DNA of 38,668 bases from Thermoleophilia bacterium (GTDB lineage Bacteria > Actinomycetota > Thermoleophilia > Gaiellales > Gaiellaceae), in the NCBI GenBank assembly GCA_017882605.1, contig JADGPE010000013.1, positions 1 through 38,668 on the forward strand, in the 5' to 3' direction. Under the pieces are notes generated by a model that saw only the letters and a list, made by a program, of their open reading frames with translations, was not told the origin of the DNA and searched no databases. Shown piece by piece: positions 21,721 to 28,994 of the stretch. The translations under genes were made by a program, and so were the position numbers. How positions within the stretch are numbered: the stretch's first letter is position 1; each line of letters starts with the position of its first letter.

Positions 21721-21941
21721 ACGTCTCGGAGCGCCCGTCGATCGGCGACCGTCTCGAGGCCGCGGCGATCTCGCTGAAGATGATCGCGGCGACGGATGCG
21801 GACATCGCGCCGTTCGTGTCGACGTTGGCTCACCGGTTCAGCGTCGATGAGACCGCCTTGCGCGGGGCGGCCCGGAGTCACACTACGCAACGGGCCTACG
21901 ACCGGATCCACTCCAATGTCGAGCCGGTGATCGACTTCTGA
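21717..21941 (+). CDS. Small hypothetical protein coupled to the CxC protein
   Basis: A 74-aa helical protein (GDRLEAAAISLKMIAATDADIAPFVSTLAHRF...). Its GTG start overlaps the preceding stop as GTGA, so it is co-translated. No family is recognised and it has no cysteines or membrane segment. It may be a partner of the CxC protein. Confidence 0.6.
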   Translation: MNVSERPSIGDRLEAAAISLKMIAATDADIAPFVSTLAHRFSVDETALRGAARSHTTQRAYDRIHSNVEPVIDF

Positions 21942-22005
21942 GAGGCAACGTCGCCCACGCAGGCGTGTCGAGGCGTACCGTTCACTGCAGGAAGAGGACC
22001 AGCCG

Positions 22006-22329
22006 ATGACCGACACTCAACCACCCGAGCCGGCGCAGGAGCCGGTTGCGGCTCGCGCTCCCGCGTCCCTCGGCGAATCCCGCGCACAGCGCGCCACGCG
22101 CCATTACCGTCGTGCACGCCTCTACGCCGGCACGATCGCATTCGTTGCGTTGCTTGCCGTCTTGATCATCCTGACCTCGGTGAACACGCGCACCGTGAAA
22201 CTGAGCTGGGCGTTCGGCTCGACTCACGCGTCGCTCGTCTGGATCATCCTCGCGACTGCCGTGGCCGGGTGGCTGCTCGGCCTCGCGACCGCCGTCGCCT
22301 TCCGCCTGCGAACCCGGCGGACGAGATGA
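22006..22329 (+). CDS. LapA-domain (DUF1049-like) small membrane protein
   Basis: A 107-aa protein with a cytoplasmic, Ala/Arg-rich N-terminus (about 40 residues) and two hydrophobic helices (LYAGTIAFVALLAVLIIL and SLVWIILATAVAGWLLGLAT). Between them lies the conserved NTRTVKLSWAFG segment of the LapA/DUF1049 family. Family members are linked to lipopolysaccharide assembly in Proteobacteria, but the actinobacterial role is unknown. The ATG has AGGAAGAGG upstream. It overlaps the response-regulator-like gene by 4 nt (ATGA), so the two are coupled. Confidence 0.85.
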   Translation: MTDTQPPEPAQEPVAARAPASLGESRAQRATRHYRRARLYAGTIAFVALLAVLIILTSVNTRTVKLSWAFGSTHASLVWIILATAVAGWLLGLATAVAFRLRTRRTR

Positions 22330-22901
22330 TCAAGCGCCTGCGCGTCCTCGTCGCGAACGAGCGCCAGGACAGGCTCGCCGATGTTGCGACGATCGTCGCC
22401 AGCTTGGGTCACGAGGTGATCGCTCCGCAGATCGTCGTCTCCGAAGTCGGCGCCTTCACCGCGCGCGAGCGGCCGGACGTCGCGCTCGTCGGGCTGGGGG
22501 ACAGCTCCGCCCATGCACTGCGCCTGATCGAGGAGATCGTCCACGAGGCCAGCTGTCCGGTTGTCGTCCTCCTGCACGCACCGGATCCCGAGTTCGTCGT
22601 CGAAGCGGCCAAGCGCGGCGTCTTTGCCCACATCACCGACGGCGAGCCGCTGGAGTGGCAGAACTCGATCGAGATCGTCCTGCGTCGTTTCGCCGAATAC
22701 CAGGATCTGGAGGGCGCGTTCGCGCGCCGGGCGACGATCGAACGTGCGAAAGGCATCCTGATGGAGCGCCACTCGATCGACGAGATCGGTGCGTTCGAGC
22801 TCCTGCGCGACCACGCGCGTAAAGGACGTCTCAAGCTGGTCGACATCGCTCAGGCGATCGTCGACGGCCATCTCCTGCTGCCCGGCAAGAGTAGTGGCTG
22901 A
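22326..22901 (+). CDS. ANTAR-domain protein with degenerate receiver
   Basis: A 191-aa protein with receiver-like residues 5-120 and an ANTAR RNA-binding domain at about 130-182 (RRATIERAKGILMERHSIDEIGAFELLRDHARK). ANTAR domains bind paired hairpins in mRNA leaders and prevent termination. The receiver lacks its usual chemistry. The phospho-acceptor position after PDVALV is Gly56 rather than Asp. The early acidic pair reads NE, and the late Lys position reads ITDG. It is thus unlikely to be phosphorylated. It is coupled to the LapA gene; no histidine kinase is adjacent. Confidence 0.88.
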   Translation: MIKRLRVLVANERQDRLADVATIVASLGHEVIAPQIVVSEVGAFTARERPDVALVGLGDSSAHALRLIEEIVHEASCPVVVLLHAPDPEFVVEAAKRGVFAHITDGEPLEWQNSIEIVLRRFAEYQDLEGAFARRATIERAKGILMERHSIDEIGAFELLRDHARKGRLKLVDIAQAIVDGHLLLPGKSSG

Positions 22902-23016
22902 GGCGCTTCGCTAAAGCCCCGGGGCCGGTGCGGCCGATAGAACGTCAAGTCCTCATGCAAGGTCTGGCGAGGGCGCCGAGTCTTTGGTCCGTTATCGACT
23001 CGAAGGAGCCCATTTC

Positions 23017-23853
23017 ATGAAGCGTTTCATCGTGCTGCTGGTAGCGACCGCCGCGCTCCTCGCGCCGTCGGCTGCGCTCGCGAGCGGCGTCGTGCTCAAG
23101 GTTCAGCGGGCAACACACCTCGTCGCAGTTGCGAGGACGCCCTCGAATGTTGCGCTCGTCCACACCTCGGCGAAGCTCGCCGTCGGCCAGCGCATCTCCC
23201 TCACGGCGACCAAGCTGCGCAACGGGACGCTCTCCGCGTCGAGCGTCAAGGTGCTCGGGCGCGCCCACAAGGTGACCTTTCGCGGGCTCTTGCTCTCGAA
23301 GTCCGGCTCGCAGCTGATCGTCTCCGCCGGCGGCGCGGTGATCGCCCTGCATCGCGGCGGCCGGACGACCGCATCCGCGAGCGACTCCGGGCCGGCGCCG
23401 GGCAGCACCGTTCAGGTGACCGCCACGGTCGGGACGACGGGCGAGCTCGACGAGGACGACGCAACCACTGTCGCTCCGACCGCTCCGGGCGGCCAGATCG
23501 AGGGCCACCTGACGCTCGGCACCGGAACGATCACGGTCACCACGGAGCACATGAGCCTCGTGCTCAATGTTCCGGCCGGATTCGACCTGACGAAGTTCGT
23601 CAGCGGCAGCGAGGTCCTCGCGACCTTCACGCAGGGAACCGACGGTAAGCTCACCCTGACCGCCCTCTCGGCGGACGGCAGCGCACAGCAGGCCGACAGC
23701 GGAGGAGCCCAGGGCAGTGGCTCCGGTGACGACAACGGTGGCGACAGCAGCGGCGGCGGCAGCGGCAGCGGCAGCGGTGACAACCAAGGTGGCGACGGCC
23801 ACGGCGACGACAACGGAGGCGGTGGAGGAGGCGGCGACGGCGGCGACCACTAG
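23017..23853 (+). CDS. Secreted protein with Gly/Ser/Asp-rich tail
   Basis: A 278-aa exported protein. The ATG at 23017 follows GAAGGAG and starts a signal peptide (MKRFIVLLVATAALLAPSAALA). Residues 23-225 are Thr/Val-rich beta strands, with repeated short modules ending in VTAT or TLTA that could be OB- or DUF5666-like; the family is not certain. The final 55 residues are low-complexity Gly/Ser/Asp/Asn. A very similar tail ends the sigma-factor fusion encoded 37 nt downstream. The function is unknown. The two genes are probably co-transcribed. Confidence 0.8.
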   Translation: MKRFIVLLVATAALLAPSAALASGVVLKVQRATHLVAVARTPSNVALVHTSAKLAVGQRISLTATKLRNGTLSASSVKVLGRAHKVTFRGLLLSKSGSQLIVSAGGAVIALHRGGRTTASASDSGPAPGSTVQVTATVGTTGELDEDDATTVAPTAPGGQIEGHLTLGTGTITVTTEHMSLVLNVPAGFDLTKFVSGSEVLATFTQGTDGKLTLTALSADGSAQQADSGGAQGSGSGDDNGGDSSGGGSGSGSGDNQGGDGHGDDNGGGGGGGDGGDH

Positions 23854-23890
23854 CCCAATCCGCAGGCGCCGCTTCGCCGGTAGAGCTGAC

Positions 23891-25285
23891 GTGAGCCCGC
23901 TGTTGCTCAGACGCCTTTCGGACGAACAGCTCGGCAGCCGCCTGGCCTCCGGCCAGGCGGCTGCCTTCGACGAGCTGTACCGGCGCTACGTGCACCGCCT
24001 GGCGGCGTACGGCGCGAACCTGCTCGGTGACGGCGCGTCCGGTGACGACGTCGCGCAGTCGGCGCTGCTCAAGGCCTACGGCGCGCTGCGCGGCGGCCGG
24101 CTGCCGGATCGCGTCAAGCCGTGGCTTTACCGGATCGCCCACAACACTGCGATCGATCTGGTCGCGCGGCGGCGTGAGCTCCCCTTCGCCGAGTTGCCGG
24201 AGGGCGCGACGGGCAGTGGGGAGCCCGTCGAGTCCTCCGGCGCGCTCGTCGCCGCGCTTGCATCACTTCCCGAGCGGCAACGCCGGGTGTACGTGCTGCG
24301 AGAACTGCACGGCCTGCGGATCGACGAGACAGCAGCCGAGCTAGGGCTCTCGTCCTCCCAGGTCGAGCAGACGCTGTTCGTTGCCCGCAACCGGATGGCG
24401 GAGCACCTCGTCTTCGGCGACCGGCTCAACTGCGTCGCGGTGCAGCGCCTCGCGATTGGGCCGCTGGACGCGGACGAACGGCGTGCGCTCAAGACGCATC
24501 TGCGCTCGTGCTCCGGCTGTCGCGCCACATTGGGGCTGCGTGGACGCGCGCTCGGGCTCTTGCCGGCCGCCTCCTTCGACTGGCTGCGCGGTCTCTTCGC
24601 CGGACTTGCGACGGGTGGCGCTCCCGCCGCGGCCAAGGTCGGCGCGATCGTCGTGACCGCGACGTTCGCCGCCGGCGTCTCCGGGGCCACCGACCAGGCT
24701 TCACATCACGCTCGGCCGGTGATCACCCAGGCTGCTGCTCCCGTGACACACCGGCGTGGGCCGGTGTCGCCGGGCGCGACCGCTCCGGCAGGTACACCCG
24801 CGCCGAGCACGAGCCCACTGGTGTTCTCGCCCGCGACAGCTGTCTCCCGGACACAGCCGGTGGATCACCACCATGGGTCGCGCAGCGAGCGCCGATCGCA
24901 GCTGCCCGGGCCGGCCGAGATCCAGCATCGTGGTGGCAGCGACGGCGGCAGCGGGACAGGGAGCAGCGGTCGGCCGCAAACGTCCGACGGCGGCGGTGGC
25001 AGCGGCGACTCGGGCTCCGGCTCCGACGGCGGCCATACGACGGTGGCGCCGGTCAGCGCTCCCGCGTCGGCCACCAGCGGCGACGGCGGCGGCGACCAGC
25101 CGTCGGCGGCGACGGTGACGGCTGGTGACCGGCTGACGACGACGACCACCGACTCCGGCGGCTCGCCGGACAGCGGTGGCAACGGCGGCGATAGTGGCAG
25201 TGGAAGTGGAAGTGGCAGTGGTGACGGAAGCGGCGACGGGCACGATGGGAGCTCCGGCGACGGCTCGGCGCCTTCGCCCAACTGA
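23891..25285 (+). CDS. ECF sigma factor fused to zinc-finger anti-sigma-like segment, membrane helix and long tail
   Basis: A 464-aa fusion. Residues 25-95 are sigma region 2 (AFDELYRRYVHRL...DDVAQSALLKAY...KPWLYRIAHNTAIDL). Residues 120-172 are region 4 (LPERQRRVYVLRELHGLRIDETAAELGLS). Cys181, His203, Cys207 and Cys210 match a zf-HC2/ZAS-type zinc-binding anti-sigma motif (HLRSCSGC). A single hydrophobic helix lies at about 248-265, followed by 200 residues of Thr/Pro/Ser/Gly low complexity. Predicted topology: promoter-recognising part inside, tail outside. The GTG at 23891 precedes the sigma domain by the normal distance. A soluble ECF factor is about 170-200 aa, so the protein is more than twice the usual size. 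Release by proteolysis is an inference. Confidence 0.87.
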   Translation: MSPLLLRRLSDEQLGSRLASGQAAAFDELYRRYVHRLAAYGANLLGDGASGDDVAQSALLKAYGALRGGRLPDRVKPWLYRIAHNTAIDLVARRRELPFAELPEGATGSGEPVESSGALVAALASLPERQRRVYVLRELHGLRIDETAAELGLSSSQVEQTLFVARNRMAEHLVFGDRLNCVAVQRLAIGPLDADERRALKTHLRSCSGCRATLGLRGRALGLLPAASFDWLRGLFAGLATGGAPAAAKVGAIVVTATFAAGVSGATDQASHHARPVITQAAAPVTHRRGPVSPGATAPAGTPAPSTSPLVFSPATAVSRTQPVDHHHGSRSERRSQLPGPAEIQHRGGSDGGSGTGSSGRPQTSDGGGGSGDSGSGSDGGHTTVAPVSAPASATSGDGGGDQPSAATVTAGDRLTTTTTDSGGSPDSGGNGGDSGSGSGSGSGDGSGDGHDGSSGDGSAPSPN

Positions 25286-25299
25286 CCCCGAGAAGACTC

Positions 25300-25719
25300 A
25301 TGAGAGACCGTGCGCCTATCCAGTCGGCCGCCGCGCTCATCGGCGTCGTGTTCCTGCTGCTCGGGATTCTCGGCTTCGTGCCGGGCGTGACCTCGCACTC
25401 CGGTGATCTGAGCTTCGCCGGCCACGCCGGCGGCGCGGAGCTATTCGGCCGCTTCCAGGTGTCGATCCTGCACAACACCGTGCATCTGCTCTTGGGCATC
25501 GCCGGCCTCGCGTCGGCGAGGACAGCCACCGGCGCCCGTGCGTTCCTCACCTTGGGCGGCGTCCTCTCCCTCGCCCTCTGGTTCGTGGGGGCCGCGGGCG
25601 CCGGCGGTTGGATCCCTCTGAACACAGCCGACAACTGGCTGCACTTCCTGCTCGGGATCGGGATGATCGGGCTCGGCTCTGCGGACGGCCGGGGTCGGGC
25701 CCGCGCCGCGGCCGTCTAG
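25300..25719 (+). CDS. DUF4383 four-helix membrane protein
   Basis: A 139-aa integral membrane protein with four hydrophobic helices (about 9-29, 52-72, 81-103, 112-130). The conserved features of DUF4383 are present: LLGILGFVPG, FGRFQVSILHNTVHLLLGIAGL and LNTADNWLHFLLGIGMI. The function of the family is unknown. It starts 15 nt after the sigma-fusion gene and is probably co-transcribed with it. Its TAG stop overlaps that of the convergent xdhC-like gene in a shared CTAG. Confidence 0.9.
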   Translation: MRDRAPIQSAAALIGVVFLLLGILGFVPGVTSHSGDLSFAGHAGGAELFGRFQVSILHNTVHLLLGIAGLASARTATGARAFLTLGGVLSLALWFVGAAGAGGWIPLNTADNWLHFLLGIGMIGLGSADGRGRARAAAV

Positions 25720-26648
25720 CCCTCGGCGGCGAGCGGTGCTGCGGGCGGGGCGCCGGCAGGCGTCTCGACCTGCTTGTAGGCCGCGAGCACCTCGGCGAGG
25801 ATCTCGAGCGCGATCTCGGCCGGTGTCTCGCCGCCCAGGTCGAGACCGACCGGTCCGCGCACGCCGTCGGCGAGCTCCCCGAGCTTCTCCCGGCGCTTTT
25901 CCTGGGCACGCTTCGAGCCGAGCGCCCCGACGTAGAACGCCTTCCCCTCGACACCGCGGCGGAGCGCCGGGATGTCGAGCCGCTCCTCGTGCACGAGTGA
26001 GATCAGCGCGGTCTCCGGGTCGACGGCGATCTCGTCCGGCCACGCGACGACGAGCTCGCCGGCGCTCGGCACGCGCTCGCGTGTGGCGAGCCCGGCGCGC
26101 GGGTCGACGACGACGGTGCGCCAGCCGAGCGGCCGTGCCAACGCGCACAGGGCCTCTGCGATGTCGCCGGCGCCGACGGCGACGAGGCGTGGGGGCGGGC
26201 CGATCGCCTCGACGAACACGGTTCGGCCGTCCTCTTCGAGCAGCTCGGTGCGAGTCCGTTCGCCGCCCTCCCAGCGCTCGCCCACTCCTTGTCCCTCGAC
26301 GACGACGTAGCTGGCGCCGCGCTCGAGAGCGGGCGCACCGGCGAACGGCTCCAGGAAGACGTCGATCTCGCCGCCGCACGGCAGACCGACCGTCCACGCC
26401 TCGTCGTCGGCGATGCCGTACGACACGACGCTCGCGACCTCGCCGTCGAGAATCGCCTTGCAACGCTCGGCCACGTCGGCCTCGACGCAGCCGCCGGAGA
26501 CCGAGCCGAACATCCGCCCGGAACGGGTGACTGCCAGCTTCGAGCCGAGCGGGCGCGGGGCACTGCGCCGCGTCGCGACAACGGTCGCGATCGCGACCTC
26601 CTCGCCCGCGGCGCGCCATTCCTCGGCTTTTGCCAGAACGTCGTCCAT
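25716..26648 (-). CDS. XdhC/CoxI-family protein
   Basis: A 310-aa protein of the XdhC/CoxI family, which inserts or matures the molybdenum cofactor of xanthine dehydrogenase-like enzymes. The N-terminal XdhC_CoxI domain has KLAVTRSGRMFGSVSGGCVE (about residues 37-56) and LPCGGEIDVFLEP. A Rossmann-type NAD-binding domain follows (RLVAVGAGDIAEALCALARPLGW). The conserved FYVGALGSKRA and GLDLGGETPAEIALEILAEVLA close the protein. No molybdenum hydroxylase genes are in the window. The ATG is close to the start of the divergent gene at 26667. Confidence 0.92.
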   Translation of the reverse strand: MDDVLAKAEEWRAAGEEVAIATVVATRRSAPRPLGSKLAVTRSGRMFGSVSGGCVEADVAERCKAILDGEVASVVSYGIADDEAWTVGLPCGGEIDVFLEPFAGAPALERGASYVVVEGQGVGERWEGGERTRTELLEEDGRTVFVEAIGPPPRLVAVGAGDIAEALCALARPLGWRTVVVDPRAGLATRERVPSAGELVVAWPDEIAVDPETALISLVHEERLDIPALRRGVEGKAFYVGALGSKRAQEKRREKLGELADGVRGPVGLDLGGETPAEIALEILAEVLAAYKQVETPAGAPPAAPLAAEG

Positions 26649-26666
26649 CTAGTCTCCATGGTAGTC

Positions 26667-27053
26667 ATGGACGCCCTCGACGAACTGCTCGCCCGCGTCG
26701 ACGCCGGCGAACTGGGCGATCCGCTGCCCGTGCTCGCGTACGTCGCCGGGCAGGCGCTCGAGCTCGACGACGAGGAGCTGAACGGCGCCCGGCGCCGGGC
26801 GCTCTTGCTCGTCGCAGCCGGTGGCGATCCCCACCGCGAGCTCGAGGTGGACGACCGCGCGGTGAAGGCGCTCGCTGCCGATCTCTACACCGACGAGCGG
26901 CGCGAGCAGTTCGGCCGGAGCATCGACGCGCTCGTGCTGCGGGTGCGGGAGCTGCCGACCGCGCGCGAAGCGGCACTGTTCCTCGCAGCCGACGTCGACC
27001 TTGCCTGGCGTCTCTGCTCGCTCGGCTTGCTCGCCGAGGAGCTCGCCGAATGA
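26667..27053 (+). CDS. Hypothetical helical protein upstream of YbaK-type deacylase
   Basis: A 128-aa acidic helical protein (DALDELLARVDAGEL, ARRRALLLVAAGG, REQFGRSIDALVLRV, DVDLAWRLCSLGLLAEELAE). I recognise no family. It overlaps the next gene by 4 nt (ATGA). The start could also be the in-frame ATG at 26658. I prefer 26667 because TAGTCT at 26650-26655 would place transcription initiation after 26658. It is divergent from xdhC, with only 18 bp between the two starts and no room for separate ribosome sites. Confidence 0.65.
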   Translation: MDALDELLARVDAGELGDPLPVLAYVAGQALELDDEELNGARRRALLLVAAGGDPHRELEVDDRAVKALAADLYTDERREQFGRSIDALVLRVRELPTAREAALFLAADVDLAWRLCSLGLLAEELAE

Positions 27054-27502
27054 CGCCGGCCGTGCAGGCGGCCAAGCGGGCGGGCATCGTCTTCGAGCTG
27101 CACGAGTACGAGGCCGTGGAGATCGGCGACGGCGACTACGCGGTCGCGGTGGCGGCGGCGCTCGGCCTGCCGCCGGGACGCCTCTTCAAGACGCTCGTTG
27201 CCTCGGTCGACGGCCGTCTGGCCGTGTTCGTCGTGCCCGCCGACCGCCAGCTCGACCTGCGGGCGGCGGGCAAGCGCGTGACCCTCGCCGACCGCGCGGC
27301 GGCGGAGCGCGCGACCGGGTACGTGCTCGGGGGCATCAGCCCGCTCGGTCAGCGCAAGCAACTGCCCACGACGGTCGACGAGTCCGCGCTCGCCTGGGAG
27401 ACGCTGCTCGTCAGTGCCGGGCGGCGCGGGCTGCAGATCGAGCTCGCTCCCGGGGATCTCGTCGCCCTCACCGGCGCGACCGTCGCGCCGATCGCGAAGT
27501 AG
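27050..27502 (+). CDS. ybaK: YbaK/EbsC-type aminoacyl-tRNA deacylase
   Basis: A 150-aa protein of the YbaK/EbsC family, which hydrolyses mischarged Cys-tRNA(Pro). The conserved Lys47 in GRLFKTLV, the VVPADRQLDLRAAGK strand-helix, GYVLGGISPLG (binding loop) and LQIELAPGDLVALTGA are all visible. Length is normal (about 150-160). The ATG overlaps the upstream hypothetical gene. Its stop abuts the stop of the convergent hydrolase gene with no gap. Confidence 0.92.
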   Translation: MTPAVQAAKRAGIVFELHEYEAVEIGDGDYAVAVAAALGLPPGRLFKTLVASVDGRLAVFVVPADRQLDLRAAGKRVTLADRAAAERATGYVLGGISPLGQRKQLPTTVDESALAWETLLVSAGRRGLQIELAPGDLVALTGATVAPIAK

Positions 27503-28906
27503 TCAGTGCTGCAGGAAGGCCGGCGGTGCGAACGCGGCCGCGCAGCGGCGGTCGGCGGCGCCGATGCGCTGTGTGTCGAGGAATCGCGATGCGACTGCGG
27601 GCAGGCAGCCGTACTGAACGGAGCCGTGGCCTGCGCCCGGGACCATGAGGATGGTCGTGTTCGGCAGCGTGCGCTTGATCGGCATGACGTTCGGCTTCGG
27701 GTCCTGGGGATCGAGGCCGCCGACGAGCGCGAGGACGGGCACCGCGCTCCTCGGCGGCCTGCCCGTGTCCGGTCCAGCGCTCGGCGTCGGCAAGGCCGAA
27801 CAGAATGCGGCGCGAAACTGGAGCTCGGCGGCCGCCTCGTCGTAGAGGTACGACCCGGTGGCCGAGGCGAGCGACTGTGGTGCCTGGCGTGCCCACCCCT
27901 CGAAGCAGAGGATGCGCCAGTACATGACCTGTCGCATCGTGGCGATGAGCGCCGGCCGCACTGCTTCGGCGTAGACCTGCGCGAGCGGCGTCACGTTTCC
28001 CGACGCGGCCGCATGCGCGAGCGAGAAGAGCTGTGGAATCGTTGCCGGGTCACGGCTGAGCGTCTCGATCGTCAAACCGGCTTCGGCCGCGCCGAACGGG
28101 ACGGATCCGCCTGCGGCCACGACATCGACGGGGTGCGCCCGGAGCCTCGTGACGAGCGAGCTCACCGCGGTCGCGAGGTGCCCGTAGGTCTTCACGCACG
28201 GCGCGTTCGCGTCACAACGTGACGACAGGAGCCTGATCTGGGCTTGCCCTGCCTGCGGAGCGAGCTCGAAGAACGGCACGTCGGGGCTGGTCGCTCCGTC
28301 CAGGATCGCGGCCTTCACATGGCTTCCGTGCCGTGCGATGTAGACGAGGGCTGCCGTGGCACCGTACGAGCCGCCGTAGACGACCACCCGTTGGTAGCCC
28401 AGTGCCGCGCGCAGCGAATCGGCGTCGTCCATCGCAGCATCGGTGCCGTACATGCGGGAATCGGCCCGCAGGTTGGCGACGCAGTCGCGTGCGTACGAGC
28501 GCAAGCTGCCGATGGCGAGGTTCGGCGGCGGCTCGGGGCAGAGCAGCGGCGCCGACGCTCCGACTCCCCGCTGGTCGAGCAGAACGAGATCGCGTCCCGT
28601 CCTGCCGAAGACCTGCGAGGCGAATTTCGCGACCCCCAACGCCGAGCCGCCGGGGCCTCCTGCGAAGTAGAAGAGCGGCTCTTTGGCGGTCGCATGACGC
28701 GCCTTGATCACTGCGAACGAGAGCGAGATGCGCCGGCCGGACGGTTGCGTCCGGTTCTCCGGAACGATCAGCGTCCCGCACTGGGCCGCAACGCCACCGA
28801 GCTTGCACGGATGGAGAGCGGGTCGTGTCGTGGCGCCGTTCCCGGCCGAAGCGAGGCTCAGCACGAGAACGAGCACGCCGAGCAAGGGAGCTGCGGCTCG
28901 TTGCAT
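27503..28906 (-). CDS. Secreted alpha/beta hydrolase, TAP-like C-terminus
   Basis: A 467-aa exported hydrolase related to the tripeptidyl aminopeptidases of actinobacteria. A signal peptide (about residues 1-24) precedes the alpha/beta fold. The oxyanion region FAGGPGGSA lies near 81-89, DLVLLDQRGVGAS near 106-118 and the nucleophile Ser180 in GGSYGA. The TAP-like C-terminal domain carries PVLALVGGLDPQDP (likely acid Asp) and VPGAGHGSV (His). Six or more cysteines suggest disulfides. The substrate is probably a peptide or ester; not determinable. The ATG fits the signal peptide, with GAGGA upstream. Confidence 0.88.
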   Translation of the reverse strand: MQRAAAPLLGVLVLVLSLASAGNGATTRPALHPCKLGGVAAQCGTLIVPENRTQPSGRRISLSFAVIKARHATAKEPLFYFAGGPGGSALGVAKFASQVFGRTGRDLVLLDQRGVGASAPLLCPEPPPNLAIGSLRSYARDCVANLRADSRMYGTDAAMDDADSLRAALGYQRVVVYGGSYGATAALVYIARHGSHVKAAILDGATSPDVPFFELAPQAGQAQIRLLSSRCDANAPCVKTYGHLATAVSSLVTRLRAHPVDVVAAGGSVPFGAAEAGLTIETLSRDPATIPQLFSLAHAAASGNVTPLAQVYAEAVRPALIATMRQVMYWRILCFEGWARQAPQSLASATGSYLYDEAAAELQFRAAFCSALPTPSAGPDTGRPPRSAVPVLALVGGLDPQDPKPNVMPIKRTLPNTTILMVPGAGHGSVQYGCLPAVASRFLDTQRIGAADRRCAAAFAPPAFLQH

Positions 28907-28924
28907 GAGCCAATCCTCACGACC

Positions 28925-28966
28925 GGAGCCTGCGGCTCCATCCGCGCAGCCGCGGATCCGGCTGCG
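28925..28966. terminator. Two adjacent hairpins
   Basis: GGAGCC-TGC-GGCTCC (28925-28939) and a second stem CGCAGCCG/CGGCTGCG (28945-28966) lie between the antiporter stop and the hydrolase start, both minus strand. They could end the antiporter transcript. No T-tract. Confidence 0.4.
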
Positions 28967-28994
28967 GAACTGCCCGCAGTCGGTCGGGCGCCTG

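Noticed and set aside
24880-25285. Separate antisense genes over the Gly/Ser-rich tail of the sigma fusion
   Set aside because: Low-complexity high-GC DNA keeps all frames open. No start signal or domain is seen in the antisense frames, while the sigma frame is continuous.
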